In this document: positions 27,214-35,751 of the stretch, one piece after another
Layout: the number at the start of each line of letters is the position of its first letter
Position numbering within the stretch: position 1 is the stretch's first letter
Notes under the pieces: generated by a model
Told to the model about the DNA's origin: nothing
Seen by the model: the letters and a program-made list of their open reading frames with translations, nothing else
Databases searched by the model: none
Made by a program: the position numbers and the translations under genes
Source: Hyalangium ruber
GTDB taxonomy: Bacteria > Myxococcota > Myxococcia > Myxococcales > Myxococcaceae
Assembly: GCF_034259325.1 (NCBI RefSeq)
Contig: NZ_JAXIVS010000002.1
Location: forward strand, 806,001 to 870,000
Reading direction: 5' to 3'
DNA: 64,000 nucleotides

Positions 27214-29046
27214 TCAGGAAGGCTGAGGAAGGGTGAACCAGAAGGTGCTGCCCTGGCCCGGGGTGCTCGTCACGCCGATCTCCCCGCCGTGCGCCTGGAC
27301 CACTTCCCGGGCGATGGACAGGCCCAGCCCGGCGCCTCCAGCCGGGGCTCCTGGCGCCCGGTAGAACTTCTCGAAGATGCGCGCCTGCTGCTCGGGAGCA
27401 ATCCCCTCGCCCGTGTCCCGCACCTCGAAGCGCGCCCGCGCGCCCTCCCGCGTCACCCGCACGGACACCTCGCCTCCCGAGAGCGTGTGCCGCACCCCGT
27501 TGCCCACAAGATTCGAGAGCACGAGCTGCACCCGCTCCGTGTCCACCTCTACCTCCTCCACCTCGGGCGCCACCTCGGACACCAGCCGCACGCTTCGGTC
27601 CTCCGCCGCCGCCCGGTGTACCCCCAGCGCCCCCTCCACCAGCTCCGCCGTGGAGACACGGCGCACGTCCAACACCAGTCGCCCAGCCTGGATGCGCGAC
27701 AAGTCCAGCAAGTCGTCCACGATGCCCTGCAGCCGCTCACAGTCCTCGCGCGCCGCGTGCAGCAGGTCCGCCTGCTTCTCCGTCACCGGCCCCACCACCT
27801 CCTCGGCGCACAGGTGGATCGCCATGCGCAGCGAGGTGAGCGGTGTGCGGAACTCGTGCGCCACCGTGGCCACCAGGTCGTTCTTCAGCTCGTCGAAGCG
27901 GCGCAGCCGTGTCACGTCCTGCAGCAGCACCGTGGCGCCCACCACGTCCCCGCTCTCGCCGTAGACCGGACTGCCTCGCGGCAGCAGCCACCGCTCGCCT
28001 TCGGGCGCCGCCACCCGCACCGCCTCTTCGTAGCCCCGGGGCTGGTAGGCGCCCTTGCCTCCCAGCACGTGGGCCCGCACGCGCTCGAGCACCTCGCGCG
28101 CCTCCGGAGCGGCCCGGGCCAGCACGTCGCCTCCCGCCTCCAGCGACAGCCGCAGCACGTCCTCCGCCGAGCGGTTGACGTTGAGCAGCACGCCCCCCGC
28201 GCCGAACACCACCACCGGATCCGGCAAGCTGTCGATGGCGGCCTGCGAGGCGGCCTGAGCCTGGAGCAGCTCGCCCAGGCTGCTCTGCTGGTACTGCTGG
28301 AGCCGCTCCGCCATGGCATTGAAGTCCTGGCCGAGCTGGGCGATCTCATCCTTGCCCTCCACCACCGCGCGCACCGCCAGGTCGCCCTGCCCCAGCCGCC
28401 GCACCGCCTGCGAGAGCACCGCCACCGGCCGCAGCGCCCGGTGTATCAGCGAGGTGGAGGCGAACAGGCCCACCCCGAACGCGGCCAGCACCGCCGTCAC
28501 CATTAGCGTGTTGACGCGCTGGCTCTGCCGGCGCAGGGCCTCGCTCTTTCGCACCATGGCGTCCTGGTTCAGGTTCAGGATGCTGGCGGCGGCGGCCTTG
28601 GTCTCCGCGAAGGCGGGAGCCAGCACGGCGAAGTAGCGCTCGCGCAAAGCCTCGGGGGACTGCTCCGCGACTACGAGGAAGGCGTCGCACTCGGTCCGGT
28701 AACGTGCCCACGCCTGACGCAAGCGTTGGGTGGCCTCGTCTTCTCCCGGCTCCGTGAGATTTTCTTCCTGGGCGCGCAGCTCCGCCTCCAGCTTCGCGCG
28801 CTGTGCCGACTGCTGCTCCTGCCCGCGCTGGCGCTCGCCCGCAACGATATAGAGCGCGGCGCTGTCCATGCGCTCCAGCTGCTCCGTCATCCGCTGCATG
28901 GACAGCACGCTGCGGTAGTTGTCCTGGAGGATCTCCTGCCCGGAGCGTCCCAGCCGCGCCAGGGTGACGACGGCCACCACACCCAGCAACACGAGCGCGA
29001 GGGCCAGCGGAGCCTGAGCCAGCAAGAGGCGGCCACGCAGCGTCAT
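27214..29046 (-). CDS. Membrane histidine kinase with HAMP and PAS domains, coupled to short KdpD
   Basis: A 610-residue protein; ATG 29046 overlaps the kdpD-like stop by 4 bases (ATGA). TM1 is about 7-29 (LAQAPLALALVLLGVVAVVTL). A helical periplasmic domain of about 130 residues precedes TM2 (VTAVLAAFGVGLFASTSL). Then come HAMP (LRPVAVLSQAVRRLGQGDLA), PAS (QAAIDSLPDPVVVFGAGGVL), HisKA with phospho-His 397 in VAHEFRTPLTSL, and HATPase (LVLSNLVGNGVRHT, DTGEGIAPEQ, GAGLGLSIAREVV). This arrangement is unlike the transmitter of classical KdpD. Its tight coupling to the KdpD sensor gene suggests it supplies the missing kinase of the Kdp system. Confidence 0.93.
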   Translation of the reverse strand: MTLRGRLLLAQAPLALALVLLGVVAVVTLARLGRSGQEILQDNYRSVLSMQRMTEQLERMDSAALYIVAGERQRGQEQQSAQRAKLEAELRAQEENLTEPGEDEATQRLRQAWARYRTECDAFLVVAEQSPEALRERYFAVLAPAFAETKAAAASILNLNQDAMVRKSEALRRQSQRVNTLMVTAVLAAFGVGLFASTSLIHRALRPVAVLSQAVRRLGQGDLAVRAVVEGKDEIAQLGQDFNAMAERLQQYQQSSLGELLQAQAASQAAIDSLPDPVVVFGAGGVLLNVNRSAEDVLRLSLEAGGDVLARAAPEAREVLERVRAHVLGGKGAYQPRGYEEAVRVAAPEGERWLLPRGSPVYGESGDVVGATVLLQDVTRLRRFDELKNDLVATVAHEFRTPLTSLRMAIHLCAEEVVGPVTEKQADLLHAAREDCERLQGIVDDLLDLSRIQAGRLVLDVRRVSTAELVEGALGVHRAAAEDRSVRLVSEVAPEVEEVEVDTERVQLVLSNLVGNGVRHTLSGGEVSVRVTREGARARFEVRDTGEGIAPEQQARIFEKFYRAPGAPAGGAGLGLSIAREVVQAHGGEIGVTSTPGQGSTFWFTLPQPS

Positions 29047-30209
29047 GGGCGCCGCTCCTCTCCCGGTGCCTCGAAGGCGACGACGTGGATGTCGAAGCCC
29101 ACGCCCTCTCGAATCAGGCGCACGTCCGAAGCGCGGCCCAGCAGCTGCTTCCACCACGGCTGGTGCGAGCGGCCGACGATGATGTGGCCCACCCCGTGCG
29201 AGCGCGCGAAGTCCAGCAGGGCCTCCACGGGGTCCTTGGCGCGCAGGCGCACCACCTCCGCGCCCAATTCCTTGGCCTTCTCGATGTTTGCGAGCAGGTG
29301 GCGCTGCGCCTCCGCGTCGATGAGGTGGGGAGCCTCGCGCGGCGTCTCCACGTAGACGACGAACCAGTCGGTGTTGAGTCGGCCCGCCATGCGCGATCCC
29401 CGGCGCAGCAGGGTGGCCGCGCGCGGCGGGTAGCTGGACAACGCCACCAGCACCCGTCCCCAACCGCCGCCCTTGGCCTGCGGCTCTTCTCCCGCGCGGG
29501 CATGCTGGCCGGCGGTGGCCCGGTCCAGGCTCTCGGCCACCTCGCGCAGGGCCAGCTCCCGCAGCGTGGAGAGGTTCTCCTTCTTGAAGAAGCGCTCCAG
29601 CGCGTGGGGCACCTTGTCCTGCGCGTAGATCTTCCCCGCCTTGAGGCGCTCGTGCAGGTCTTCCACCGCGAGGTCCAGGTTCACCACCTGATCGGCCGCC
29701 TTGAGGAAGCTGTCGGGGAGCGTCTCCCGGACGGTGACGCCCGTGGCGCGCTCCACCAGGTCATTGAGGCTCTCCAGGTGCTGCACGTTGAAGGCACCGA
29801 TGACGTTGATGCCGGCGGCGAGCAGCTCCTGCACGTCCTGGTAGCGCTTGGCGTTGCGACACAGGGGGACGTTGGTGTGGGCCAGCTCGTCCACCACGGC
29901 CACCTGGGGCCGGCGGGCCAGCACGGCGTCGAGATCCATCTCCTCCACGGTGACGTCGCGGTAGGTGAAGGCCTTGCGCGGCACTCCCTCCAGGCCCGCT
30001 ACCAGCGCCGCGGTGTCCGCGCGGCCGTGCGTCTCGATGAAGCCAAGCACCACATCCACGCCGCGCTTCTTCAGGGCATGGGCCTCCTCGAGCATGCGGT
30101 ACGTCTTGCCCACGCCGGCGGCGAAGCCGATGTAGAGCTTGAGCCGGCCGCGCCGCCCCCGCTCCACTAGCTCCAGGAAGTCCTCCGCGCGCGTGCGCCG
30201 TGTCCTCAC
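29043..30209 (-). CDS. kdpD: Short KdpD: osmosensitive K+ sensor domain plus USP domain, no kinase
   Basis: A 388-residue protein, GTG 30209. Residues 22-230 match the KdpD N-terminal domain, with Walker A at 28-36 (GFAAGVGKT), GFIETHGRADT, VVDELAHTNVP and YQDVQELLAAGINVIGAFNVQHLESL. Residues 250-375 match a universal-stress-protein domain (VLVALSSYPPRAATLLRRG, HGVGHIIVGRSHQP). The four membrane spans, GAF and transmitter of full-length KdpD (about 900 residues) are absent. Short KdpDs of this size are known in some cyanobacteria. The stop overlaps the start of a separate histidine kinase, so the two halves are probably split between two proteins. Confidence 0.9.
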   Translation of the reverse strand: MRTRRTRAEDFLELVERGRRGRLKLYIGFAAGVGKTYRMLEEAHALKKRGVDVVLGFIETHGRADTAALVAGLEGVPRKAFTYRDVTVEEMDLDAVLARRPQVAVVDELAHTNVPLCRNAKRYQDVQELLAAGINVIGAFNVQHLESLNDLVERATGVTVRETLPDSFLKAADQVVNLDLAVEDLHERLKAGKIYAQDKVPHALERFFKKENLSTLRELALREVAESLDRATAGQHARAGEEPQAKGGGWGRVLVALSSYPPRAATLLRRGSRMAGRLNTDWFVVYVETPREAPHLIDAEAQRHLLANIEKAKELGAEVVRLRAKDPVEALLDFARSHGVGHIIVGRSHQPWWKQLLGRASDVRLIREGVGFDIHVVAFEAPGEERRP

Positions 30210-30288
30210 TCGGGTGTCCTCTGCTCCAATGCGGAATCAGGGTGTACCGCCCCGGGGCGTGTCTCGCCATGTTCCCAGTCCCGGACCT

Positions 30289-30903
30289 TCACGGCGCCGC
30301 TCCCACCGGAGCTCCCTGGACCTCGGGCCGGCCGAACTGGCGATCCAGGGCGAGGTTCAGGGCCAGCACGTTCACTCGCGGCTCCCCTAGCACTCCCAAG
30401 GAGCGCTCCTCGACATGGGAGTCCAGCACGGACAGAACCCGCGCGGGAGCCACGCCGCGCGCCCGTGCCACGCGAGGGGCCTGCCAGCGCGCGGCCTCGG
30501 GAGACAGGTGCGGGTCCAGCCCGGAGGCGGACGTGGTGACGAGCTCCGCGGGCACGGGGCCCGGAGCCTCCGGGTTCTCTCGACGCAGACGCTCGACCTC
30601 CGCCACGGCTCGGTCCCGCAGCTTCTGGGAGGTGGGCCCCAGGTTGCTGCCGGAGGAAGCGGTCGCGTCATACCCGCTGCCCGCCGCCGAGAGCCGGGGC
30701 TGGAAGTACGCGTCGCGGGTGAAGCCCTGACCGATGAGGGCACTGCCCACCACCTGGCCTCTCTTGTCGGTAATGAGAGAGCCGTCGGCCTCGTGCCGGA
30801 AGAGCAACCGCGCTCCGCCCGTGACGGCCAGTGGGTAGAGCACGCCCGTGAGCACCAGGGTGACGAGACAGGCGCGCAGCGCGGTGAGGAGGGTGGATGA
30901 CAT
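30289..30903 (-). CDS. kdpC: Potassium-transporting ATPase subunit C
   Basis: A 204-residue protein; ATG 30903 ([13 protein letters not shown]) has AGGAAG upstream. One N-terminal membrane helix ([18 protein letters not shown]) is followed by a periplasmic domain with KdpC signatures: [28 protein letters not shown]-like [33 protein letters not shown] and [14 protein letters not shown]. KdpC is needed for assembly and high-affinity K+ uptake by the KdpFABC pump. It lies 16 bases after kdpB and 79 bases before the short kdpD. Full length. Confidence 0.96.
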   Translation of the reverse strand: MSSTLLTALRACLVTLVLTGVLYPLAVTGGARLLFRHEADGSLITDKRGQVVGSALIGQGFTRDAYFQPRLSAAGSGYDATASSGSNLGPTSQKLRDRAVAEVERLRRENPEAPGPVPAELVTTSASGLDPHLSPEAARWQAPRVARARGVAPARVLSVLDSHVEERSLGVLGEPRVNVLALNLALDRQFGRPEVQGAPVGAAP

Positions 30904-30919
30904 GGCAGCTTCCTTTCTT

Positions 30920-32980
30920 TCACGCCCAGCCGGCAGCGGTGAGCAACACATCGATGACCTTGATGCCAACGAACGGAACGATGACGCCGCCCACCCCATA
31001 GAGCAGCAGGCTGCGCCGCAAGAGCGCGGCGGCTCCCAGCGGCCGGTAGCGCACGCCTCGGAGGGCCAGCGGAATCAACGCGATGATGATCAACGCGTTG
31101 AAGATGACCGCCGCCAGGATGGCGCTGTAGGGCGAGGAGAGCCCCATCACATTCAGCGGGGCGATGTCCGGAAACACGCCCATGAAGAGCGCCGGGAGGA
31201 TGGCGAAATACTTCGCCACGTCATTGGCGATGGAGAACGTGGTCAGCGTGCCGCGCGTCATCAGCAACTGCTTGCCCACCTCCACCACCTCCAGGAGCTT
31301 GGTGGGGTTGGAGTCCAGGTCCACCATGTTGCCGGCCTCCTTGGCCGCCTGGGTGCCCGTGTTCATCGCCACGCCCACGTCCGCCTGAGCCAGCGCGGGC
31401 GCGTCGTTGGTGCCATCCCCGGTCATCGCCACCAGCTTGCCCTTGGCCTGCTCGGCGCGGATGAGCGCCAGCTTCGCCTCCGGCGTGGCCTCGGCGAGGA
31501 AGTCATCCACCCCCGCCTCCTTGGCGATGGCGGCGGCGGTGCGCGGGTTGTCGCCGGTGATCATCACCGTACGGATGCCCATGGCCCGGAAGCGGTCGAA
31601 GCGCTCCTTGATTCCGCCCTTCACCACGTCCTTGAGGTGGACGATGCCCAGCAACCGCGCCCCATCGGCCACTGCCAGCGGCGTGCCTCCCGCGTCCCCG
31701 ATGCGCCCCGCCGCCTGGGCCAGCTCGGAGGGAACCGCGCCGCCCTGCCCCTGCACGTGCTTGAGGATGGCGTCCACCGCGCCCTTGCGGATGCTGCGCG
31801 GCCCCGGGTCCACGAGGTCACAGCCGCTCATGCGCGTCTGCGCGGTGAAGGGTACGAAGGTGGCGTGGTGCGCCTTCAGCTCGCGCGGGCGCATCTTGTA
31901 GGCGTCCTTCACCAGCGTGACGATGGAGCGCCCCTCGGGCGTCTCGTCCGCGAGGCTCGCCAGCTGCGCCGCCTCGGCAAGCTCCTCCAGGCGAACCCCC
32001 GGCATGGGCAGCAGCTCCGTGGCCATGCGGTTGCCCAGGGTGATGGTGCCCGTCTTGTCCAGGAGCAGCGTGTCCACGTCTCCGGCCGCCTCCACCGCCC
32101 GGCCGCTCATCGCCAGCACGTTCTTGCGCAGCAGCCGGTCCATGCCCGCGATGCCAATGGCGCTCAGCAGCCCTCCAATCGTCGTGGGGATGAGGCACAC
32201 CAGCAGCGCCACCACCGCCGTGCCTGACAGCTTCACCCCCGAGTAGAGCGCCATCGGCACCAGCGTCACGCACGCCAGCAGGAACACCAGCGTCAGCCCC
32301 ACCAGCAGGATGTGCAGGGCAATTTCGTTGGGTGTCTTCTGCCGCGCCGCGCCCTCCACCAGGCCGATCATCCGATCCAGGAACGACTCGCCCGGGTTGG
32401 CGGAGATGCGCACCACGATGCGATCGGAGAGCACCTTCGTTCCCCCTGTCACCGCCGAGCGGTCTCCTCCGGACTCGCGGATGACGGGCGCCGACTCGCC
32501 GGTGATGGCCGACTCGTCCACGCTGGCGATGCCCTCCACCACCTCGCCATCTCCGGGGATGAGGTCGCCCGCCTCGCAGACCACGAGGTCTCCCTTTCGC
32601 AAGGAGGGAGCCGACACGCGCTCCTCCCGGCCGTCCACGAGCCGGCGCGCGGTGGTGTCTTTGCGCATCTTGCGCAGCGCGCCCGCCTGCGCCTTGCCGC
32701 GCCCCTCCGCCACCGCCTCGGCGAAGTTGGCGAAGAGCACGGTGAACCACAGCCACAGCGTCACCGCGACGGTGAACCACACCGGTGTGGCTCCCTCCGC
32801 CGAGGAGGCGAGGTCACGCACCAGCAGCACCGTGGTGAGCAGGCTTCCGGCCCACACCACGAACATCACCGGGTTGCGCGCCACATCGCGCGGGTGGAGC
32901 TTGCGCAGGCTGTCCAGCGCGGCCTGCTTCAGGAGCGTCGGCTCGAAGAGCGACGCCGACTTCGAGGAAGCGGAGGCCAT
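30920..32980 (-). CDS. kdpB: Potassium-transporting P-type ATPase subunit B
   Basis: A 686-residue P-type ATPase, the energy-coupling subunit of KdpFABC. The phosphorylated Asp 308 is in [18 protein letters not shown] is present ([15 protein letters not shown]), and the hinge [20 protein letters not shown] is intact. The N-terminal TMs are at about 35-85 and the TM3/4 region carries [18 protein letters not shown]. The length is close to that of E. coli KdpB. It starts 1 base after the kdpA stop, consistent with translational coupling. No missing residue seen. Confidence 0.98.
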   Translation of the reverse strand: MASASSKSASLFEPTLLKQAALDSLRKLHPRDVARNPVMFVVWAGSLLTTVLLVRDLASSAEGATPVWFTVAVTLWLWFTVLFANFAEAVAEGRGKAQAGALRKMRKDTTARRLVDGREERVSAPSLRKGDLVVCEAGDLIPGDGEVVEGIASVDESAITGESAPVIRESGGDRSAVTGGTKVLSDRIVVRISANPGESFLDRMIGLVEGAARQKTPNEIALHILLVGLTLVFLLACVTLVPMALYSGVKLSGTAVVALLVCLIPTTIGGLLSAIGIAGMDRLLRKNVLAMSGRAVEAAGDVDTLLLDKTGTITLGNRMATELLPMPGVRLEELAEAAQLASLADETPEGRSIVTLVKDAYKMRPRELKAHHATFVPFTAQTRMSGCDLVDPGPRSIRKGAVDAILKHVQGQGGAVPSELAQAAGRIGDAGGTPLAVADGARLLGIVHLKDVVKGGIKERFDRFRAMGIRTVMITGDNPRTAAAIAKEAGVDDFLAEATPEAKLALIRAEQAKGKLVAMTGDGTNDAPALAQADVGVAMNTGTQAAKEAGNMVDLDSNPTKLLEVVEVGKQLLMTRGTLTTFSIANDVAKYFAILPALFMGVFPDIAPLNVMGLSSPYSAILAAVIFNALIIIALIPLALRGVRYRPLGAAALLRRSLLLYGVGGVIVPFVGIKVIDVLLTAAGWA

Positions 32981-32981
32981 G

Positions 32982-34700
32982 TCAGTACACCTTTCCAGCC
33001 CCGGCGAGGAAGTGCTCCACGATGGGGCCCAGCGAGAGCGCCGGGAAGAAGGTCAACGCGCCGACGATGAGGACGACACCCACCAGCAGCCCGGTGAAGA
33101 GCGTGCCGTGGGTGGGGAAGGTGCCAGGGCCCGCGGGCACCACCCTCTTGCCGACCATGGAGCCAGCGATGGCCAGCACCGGGATGATCATCAGGAACCG
33201 GCCCATCAACATGGCCACCCCCAGGGTGATGTTCCAGAAGGGCGTGTTGGCGTTGAGGCCCGCGAAGGCGCTGCCGTTGTTGGCCGTGCCGCTCGTGTAC
33301 GTGTAGAGCAGCTCCGACAGGCCGTGCGGCCCGGCGTTGTTGAGCGAGGAGAGGCCCTGCGGAATGACGGAGGCCACCGCGCTCAGCCCGAGGATGACCA
33401 GCGGGAAGATGAGCACGTACAGCATGGCGAGCTTCATCTCTCGGGCTTCGATCTTCTTGCCCAGGTACTCGGGCGTACGGCCCACCATGAGGCCCGCGAT
33501 GAAGACCGCGAGCACCACCATGACGAGGATGCCGTAGAGCCCGGCCCCCACCCCGCCGAAGATGACCTCGCCGAGCTGCATGTTCACCAGCGGCACCAGC
33601 CCGCCCAGTGGCGTGAAACTGTCATGCATGGCGTTGACGGCGCCACACGAGGCGTCCGTGGTGACGGTGGCGAAGAGCGCCGAGGCGGGGATGCCAAAGC
33701 GCACCTCCTTGCCCTCCAGGTTGCCCGCCTGCGCCACCTGGGCCTGCGCCAGCGCGGCGTTGCCCTGCGCCTCGGCGGCGTAGGCGGCCGTCACGCCCGC
33801 GAAGAACAGCACACTCATGGCCGCGAAGAGGACCCAGCCCTGCTTCGTGTCCCCCGCCATCTTCCCGTACGTGTACGTAAGGGCCGAGGGGATGGCGAAG
33901 ATGGACAGCATCTGCACCAGGTTGGTGAGCGGCGTGGGGTTCTCGAACGGGTGGGCGCTGTTGGCGTTGAAGAAGCCGCCACCGTTGGTGCCCAGCATCT
34001 TGATGGCCTCCTGCGAGGCCACCGGGCCCATGGCCAGCGTCTGCTTGGCGCCCTCCAGCGTCACCAGCTCCCGGTAGGGCGCGAAGTTCTGCAGCACGCC
34101 CTGGCTCACGAGGAAGAGCGCGTAGACGACGCACAGAGGCAGCAGCACGTAGAGCACGCCACGCACCAGGTCCACGTAGAAGTTCCCCAGTGTCTTGTGC
34201 CCTTCCGGCCCCGGGCGGCGAGTGAAGCCACGCGCCAGCGCCAGCGCCACGCCCATACCGGCCGCCGCGGACACGAAGTTCTGCCACGTCAGCCCGGCCA
34301 TCTGGCTGAGGTAGCTCAGCGTCGACTCACCCGCGTAGGACTGCCAGTTGGTGTTGGTGGTGAAGCTGGCGGCGGTGTTGAAGGCCAGCTCCGGTCCCAC
34401 CGCTGGGAACCCCTGCGGGTTGAGCGGCAACACGTGCTGGAGCCTCAGCAGGGCGTAGGTGAGCAGCAGGCCGAACAGGCTGAAGGCGAGCAGCGCCATC
34501 GCGTACTGGCGCCAGGTCTGCTCACGCTTCGGGTCCACCCCGCACAAGCGCAAGAGCCCGCGCTCCACGGGGCCGAACACCCTGGGCAACGGCTGAGTGT
34601 CCCCTTCGAAGACGCGGAAGAGGTAGGCGCCCAGCGGCCGGGTGACCGCCAGCACGAGCGCGAAGAACAAGAAGATCTGCAACCAACCGAGCAGCGTCAT
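32982..34700 (-). CDS. kdpA: Potassium-transporting ATPase subunit A
   Basis: A 572-residue, ten-helix K+-channel-like subunit. It has the expected N-terminus ([25 protein letters not shown]), the selectivity loops [59 protein letters not shown] and [20 protein letters not shown], and the [14 protein letters not shown] segment near the C-terminus. KdpA selects and conducts K+ into the pump. It follows kdpF by 9 bases. Confidence 0.98.
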   Translation of the reverse strand: MTLLGWLQIFLFFALVLAVTRPLGAYLFRVFEGDTQPLPRVFGPVERGLLRLCGVDPKREQTWRQYAMALLAFSLFGLLLTYALLRLQHVLPLNPQGFPAVGPELAFNTAASFTTNTNWQSYAGESTLSYLSQMAGLTWQNFVSAAAGMGVALALARGFTRRPGPEGHKTLGNFYVDLVRGVLYVLLPLCVVYALFLVSQGVLQNFAPYRELVTLEGAKQTLAMGPVASQEAIKMLGTNGGGFFNANSAHPFENPTPLTNLVQMLSIFAIPSALTYTYGKMAGDTKQGWVLFAAMSVLFFAGVTAAYAAEAQGNAALAQAQVAQAGNLEGKEVRFGIPASALFATVTTDASCGAVNAMHDSFTPLGGLVPLVNMQLGEVIFGGVGAGLYGILVMVVLAVFIAGLMVGRTPEYLGKKIEAREMKLAMLYVLIFPLVILGLSAVASVIPQGLSSLNNAGPHGLSELLYTYTSGTANNGSAFAGLNANTPFWNITLGVAMLMGRFLMIIPVLAIAGSMVGKRVVPAGPGTFPTHGTLFTGLLVGVVLIVGALTFFPALSLGPIVEHFLAGAGKVY

Positions 34701-34709
34701 GGCGGGCCC

Positions 34710-34799
34710 CTAGAAGTGCTCGGGCCGGACCAAGGCATAGAGGAGGTAGACGGCGAGCAGCACCGAGAGCACGGCACCGGCCGCGTATTCGAAGGTCAT
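34710..34799 (-). CDS. kdpF: KdpF small stabilising subunit
   Basis: A 29-residue single-span peptide, MTFEYAAGAVLSVLLAVYLL followed by YALVRPEHF, directly in front of kdpA. Length, hydrophobicity and the Y-AL-RPE(R/H)F ending are typical of KdpF, which stabilises the KdpABC complex. ATG 34799 is chosen over longer in-frame starts because the extra N-terminal residues are not family-like and would cross the probable promoter. Confidence 0.9.
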   Translation of the reverse strand: MTFEYAAGAVLSVLLAVYLLYALVRPEHF

Positions 34800-34837
34800 G
34801 GAGTGAGGTCCTTTTCCAAAGGCACTCACCCCCATGG

Positions 34838-34853
34838 AGCATCCGCCGTACCA
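34838..34853 (-). promoter_or_regulatory. Candidate sigma-54 promoter of the kdp operon
   Basis: Read on the minus strand this is TGGTACGGCGGATGCT. Against TGGCACG-N4-TTGCW only two positions differ, and the GG-N10-GC spacing is exact. The predicted start point is about 30 bases upstream of kdpF. This fits the presence of an NtrC-type activator and the lack of KdpE. Confidence 0.55.
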
Positions 34854-34881
34854 GCGCCGCCGCTGCGATTCCTCCCGGGTT

Positions 34882-34927
34882 TCAAGGGCTTGAGGGAGGC
34901 CCTTTCCCGACGAGGTTGCAACTTGCA
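34882..34927. promoter_or_regulatory. Two dyads upstream of the kdp promoter, possible activator sites
   Basis: TCAAG-GG-CTTGA (34882-34893) and TGCAA-C-TTGCA (34917-34927) are perfect dyads. Their centres lie about 60 and 95 bases upstream of the predicted transcription start, a distance at which NtrC-type activators bind. Neither is proved to be a binding site. Confidence 0.4.
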
Positions 34928-34968
34928 CGAACCGCCCCGAGGAGGCCGTGCGCGGTGAAAGGCTCGGC

Positions 34969-35700
34969 TCAGTCCCCGGGTGCGGGGTCCCAGCCGTAGA
35001 AGCGCTTCATCTCCTCGTAGAGCTCCGGCGTCTTCTGCTTCATCTGCCGCGGCTTCTCGAAGAAAGACTCGGTGGCCACCGCGAAGAACTCCGCCTCGTT
35101 GAGCGAGCCGTAGTCGTCCATCACGTTGCGCTCGGCCCGCCGGCCCTGCTGCAGGCCGTGGAAGTGCTCGCTCATCACCGAGGCCCACTCCCGATAGTGC
35201 GAGTACTGGCGCAGCTTCGGTGTCCCGTCGAAGGCCCCGTCCGCACGGTCCAGCACGTGGGCGAACTCGTGCGCCGCCGTGTCGTGCCCGTCATCGGGGT
35301 TGCGCAGCCCGGCGAGCACCGAGTCCCACGAGAGGATGACCGTGCCCCAGTTCTTCGCCTCCCCGAGCACCGCGCCCGTGCGGTCCGGCAGCTTGAAGGC
35401 CCCGGGATAGACGATGACCTCCCGCAGCCGGTCGTAATACGAGAGGTCCAGGAACAGCACGAGCTGCACCGCCGTGGCCGCCACCACCACGCGCACCTCA
35501 TCGGTGATGGTGAAGCCGCCCGCGCCGATGAACTCCTTCTCCCAGGCGAACACCTTCAGCTTGTCGAGGAAGCGCTGGCGCAGCTCCGGGGACAGCTCCC
35601 GGAAGAAGGGGACGCGCTTGTCGAGGTAGCCCAGCCACTCGGGCGGGAGGGGGCGGCGCAGCAGCTGCCGGCGACGGAGCCAGCGGAACGGTCCAAGCAT
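34969..35700 (-). CDS. M90 (MtfA-like) zinc peptidase
   Basis: A 243-residue soluble protein; ATG 35700 (MLGPFRWLRRRQLL) with GGTGGGA upstream. The MtfA/M90 pattern is clear: PLPPEWLGYLDKRVPFFREL, REVIVYPGAFKLP, GTVILSWDSVLAGLRNPDDG, then the metal site HDTAAHEFAHVLDRADG (HExxH) with the downstream YGSLNEAEFFAVATESFFE segment that supplies further ligands. In E. coli MtfA cleaves peptides and sequesters the Mlc repressor; no such partner is visible here. It lies between the kdp operon and the beta-helix lipoprotein gene, with 51 bases on that side. Confidence 0.92.
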   Translation of the reverse strand: MLGPFRWLRRRQLLRRPLPPEWLGYLDKRVPFFRELSPELRQRFLDKLKVFAWEKEFIGAGGFTITDEVRVVVAATAVQLVLFLDLSYYDRLREVIVYPGAFKLPDRTGAVLGEAKNWGTVILSWDSVLAGLRNPDDGHDTAAHEFAHVLDRADGAFDGTPKLRQYSHYREWASVMSEHFHGLQQGRRAERNVMDDYGSLNEAEFFAVATESFFEKPRQMKQKTPELYEEMKRFYGWDPAPGD

Positions 35701-35751
35701 CGTCCCACCAGCTTGCCACTGCCCCTCGTCGGCGCACCACCCCACCCCCGC

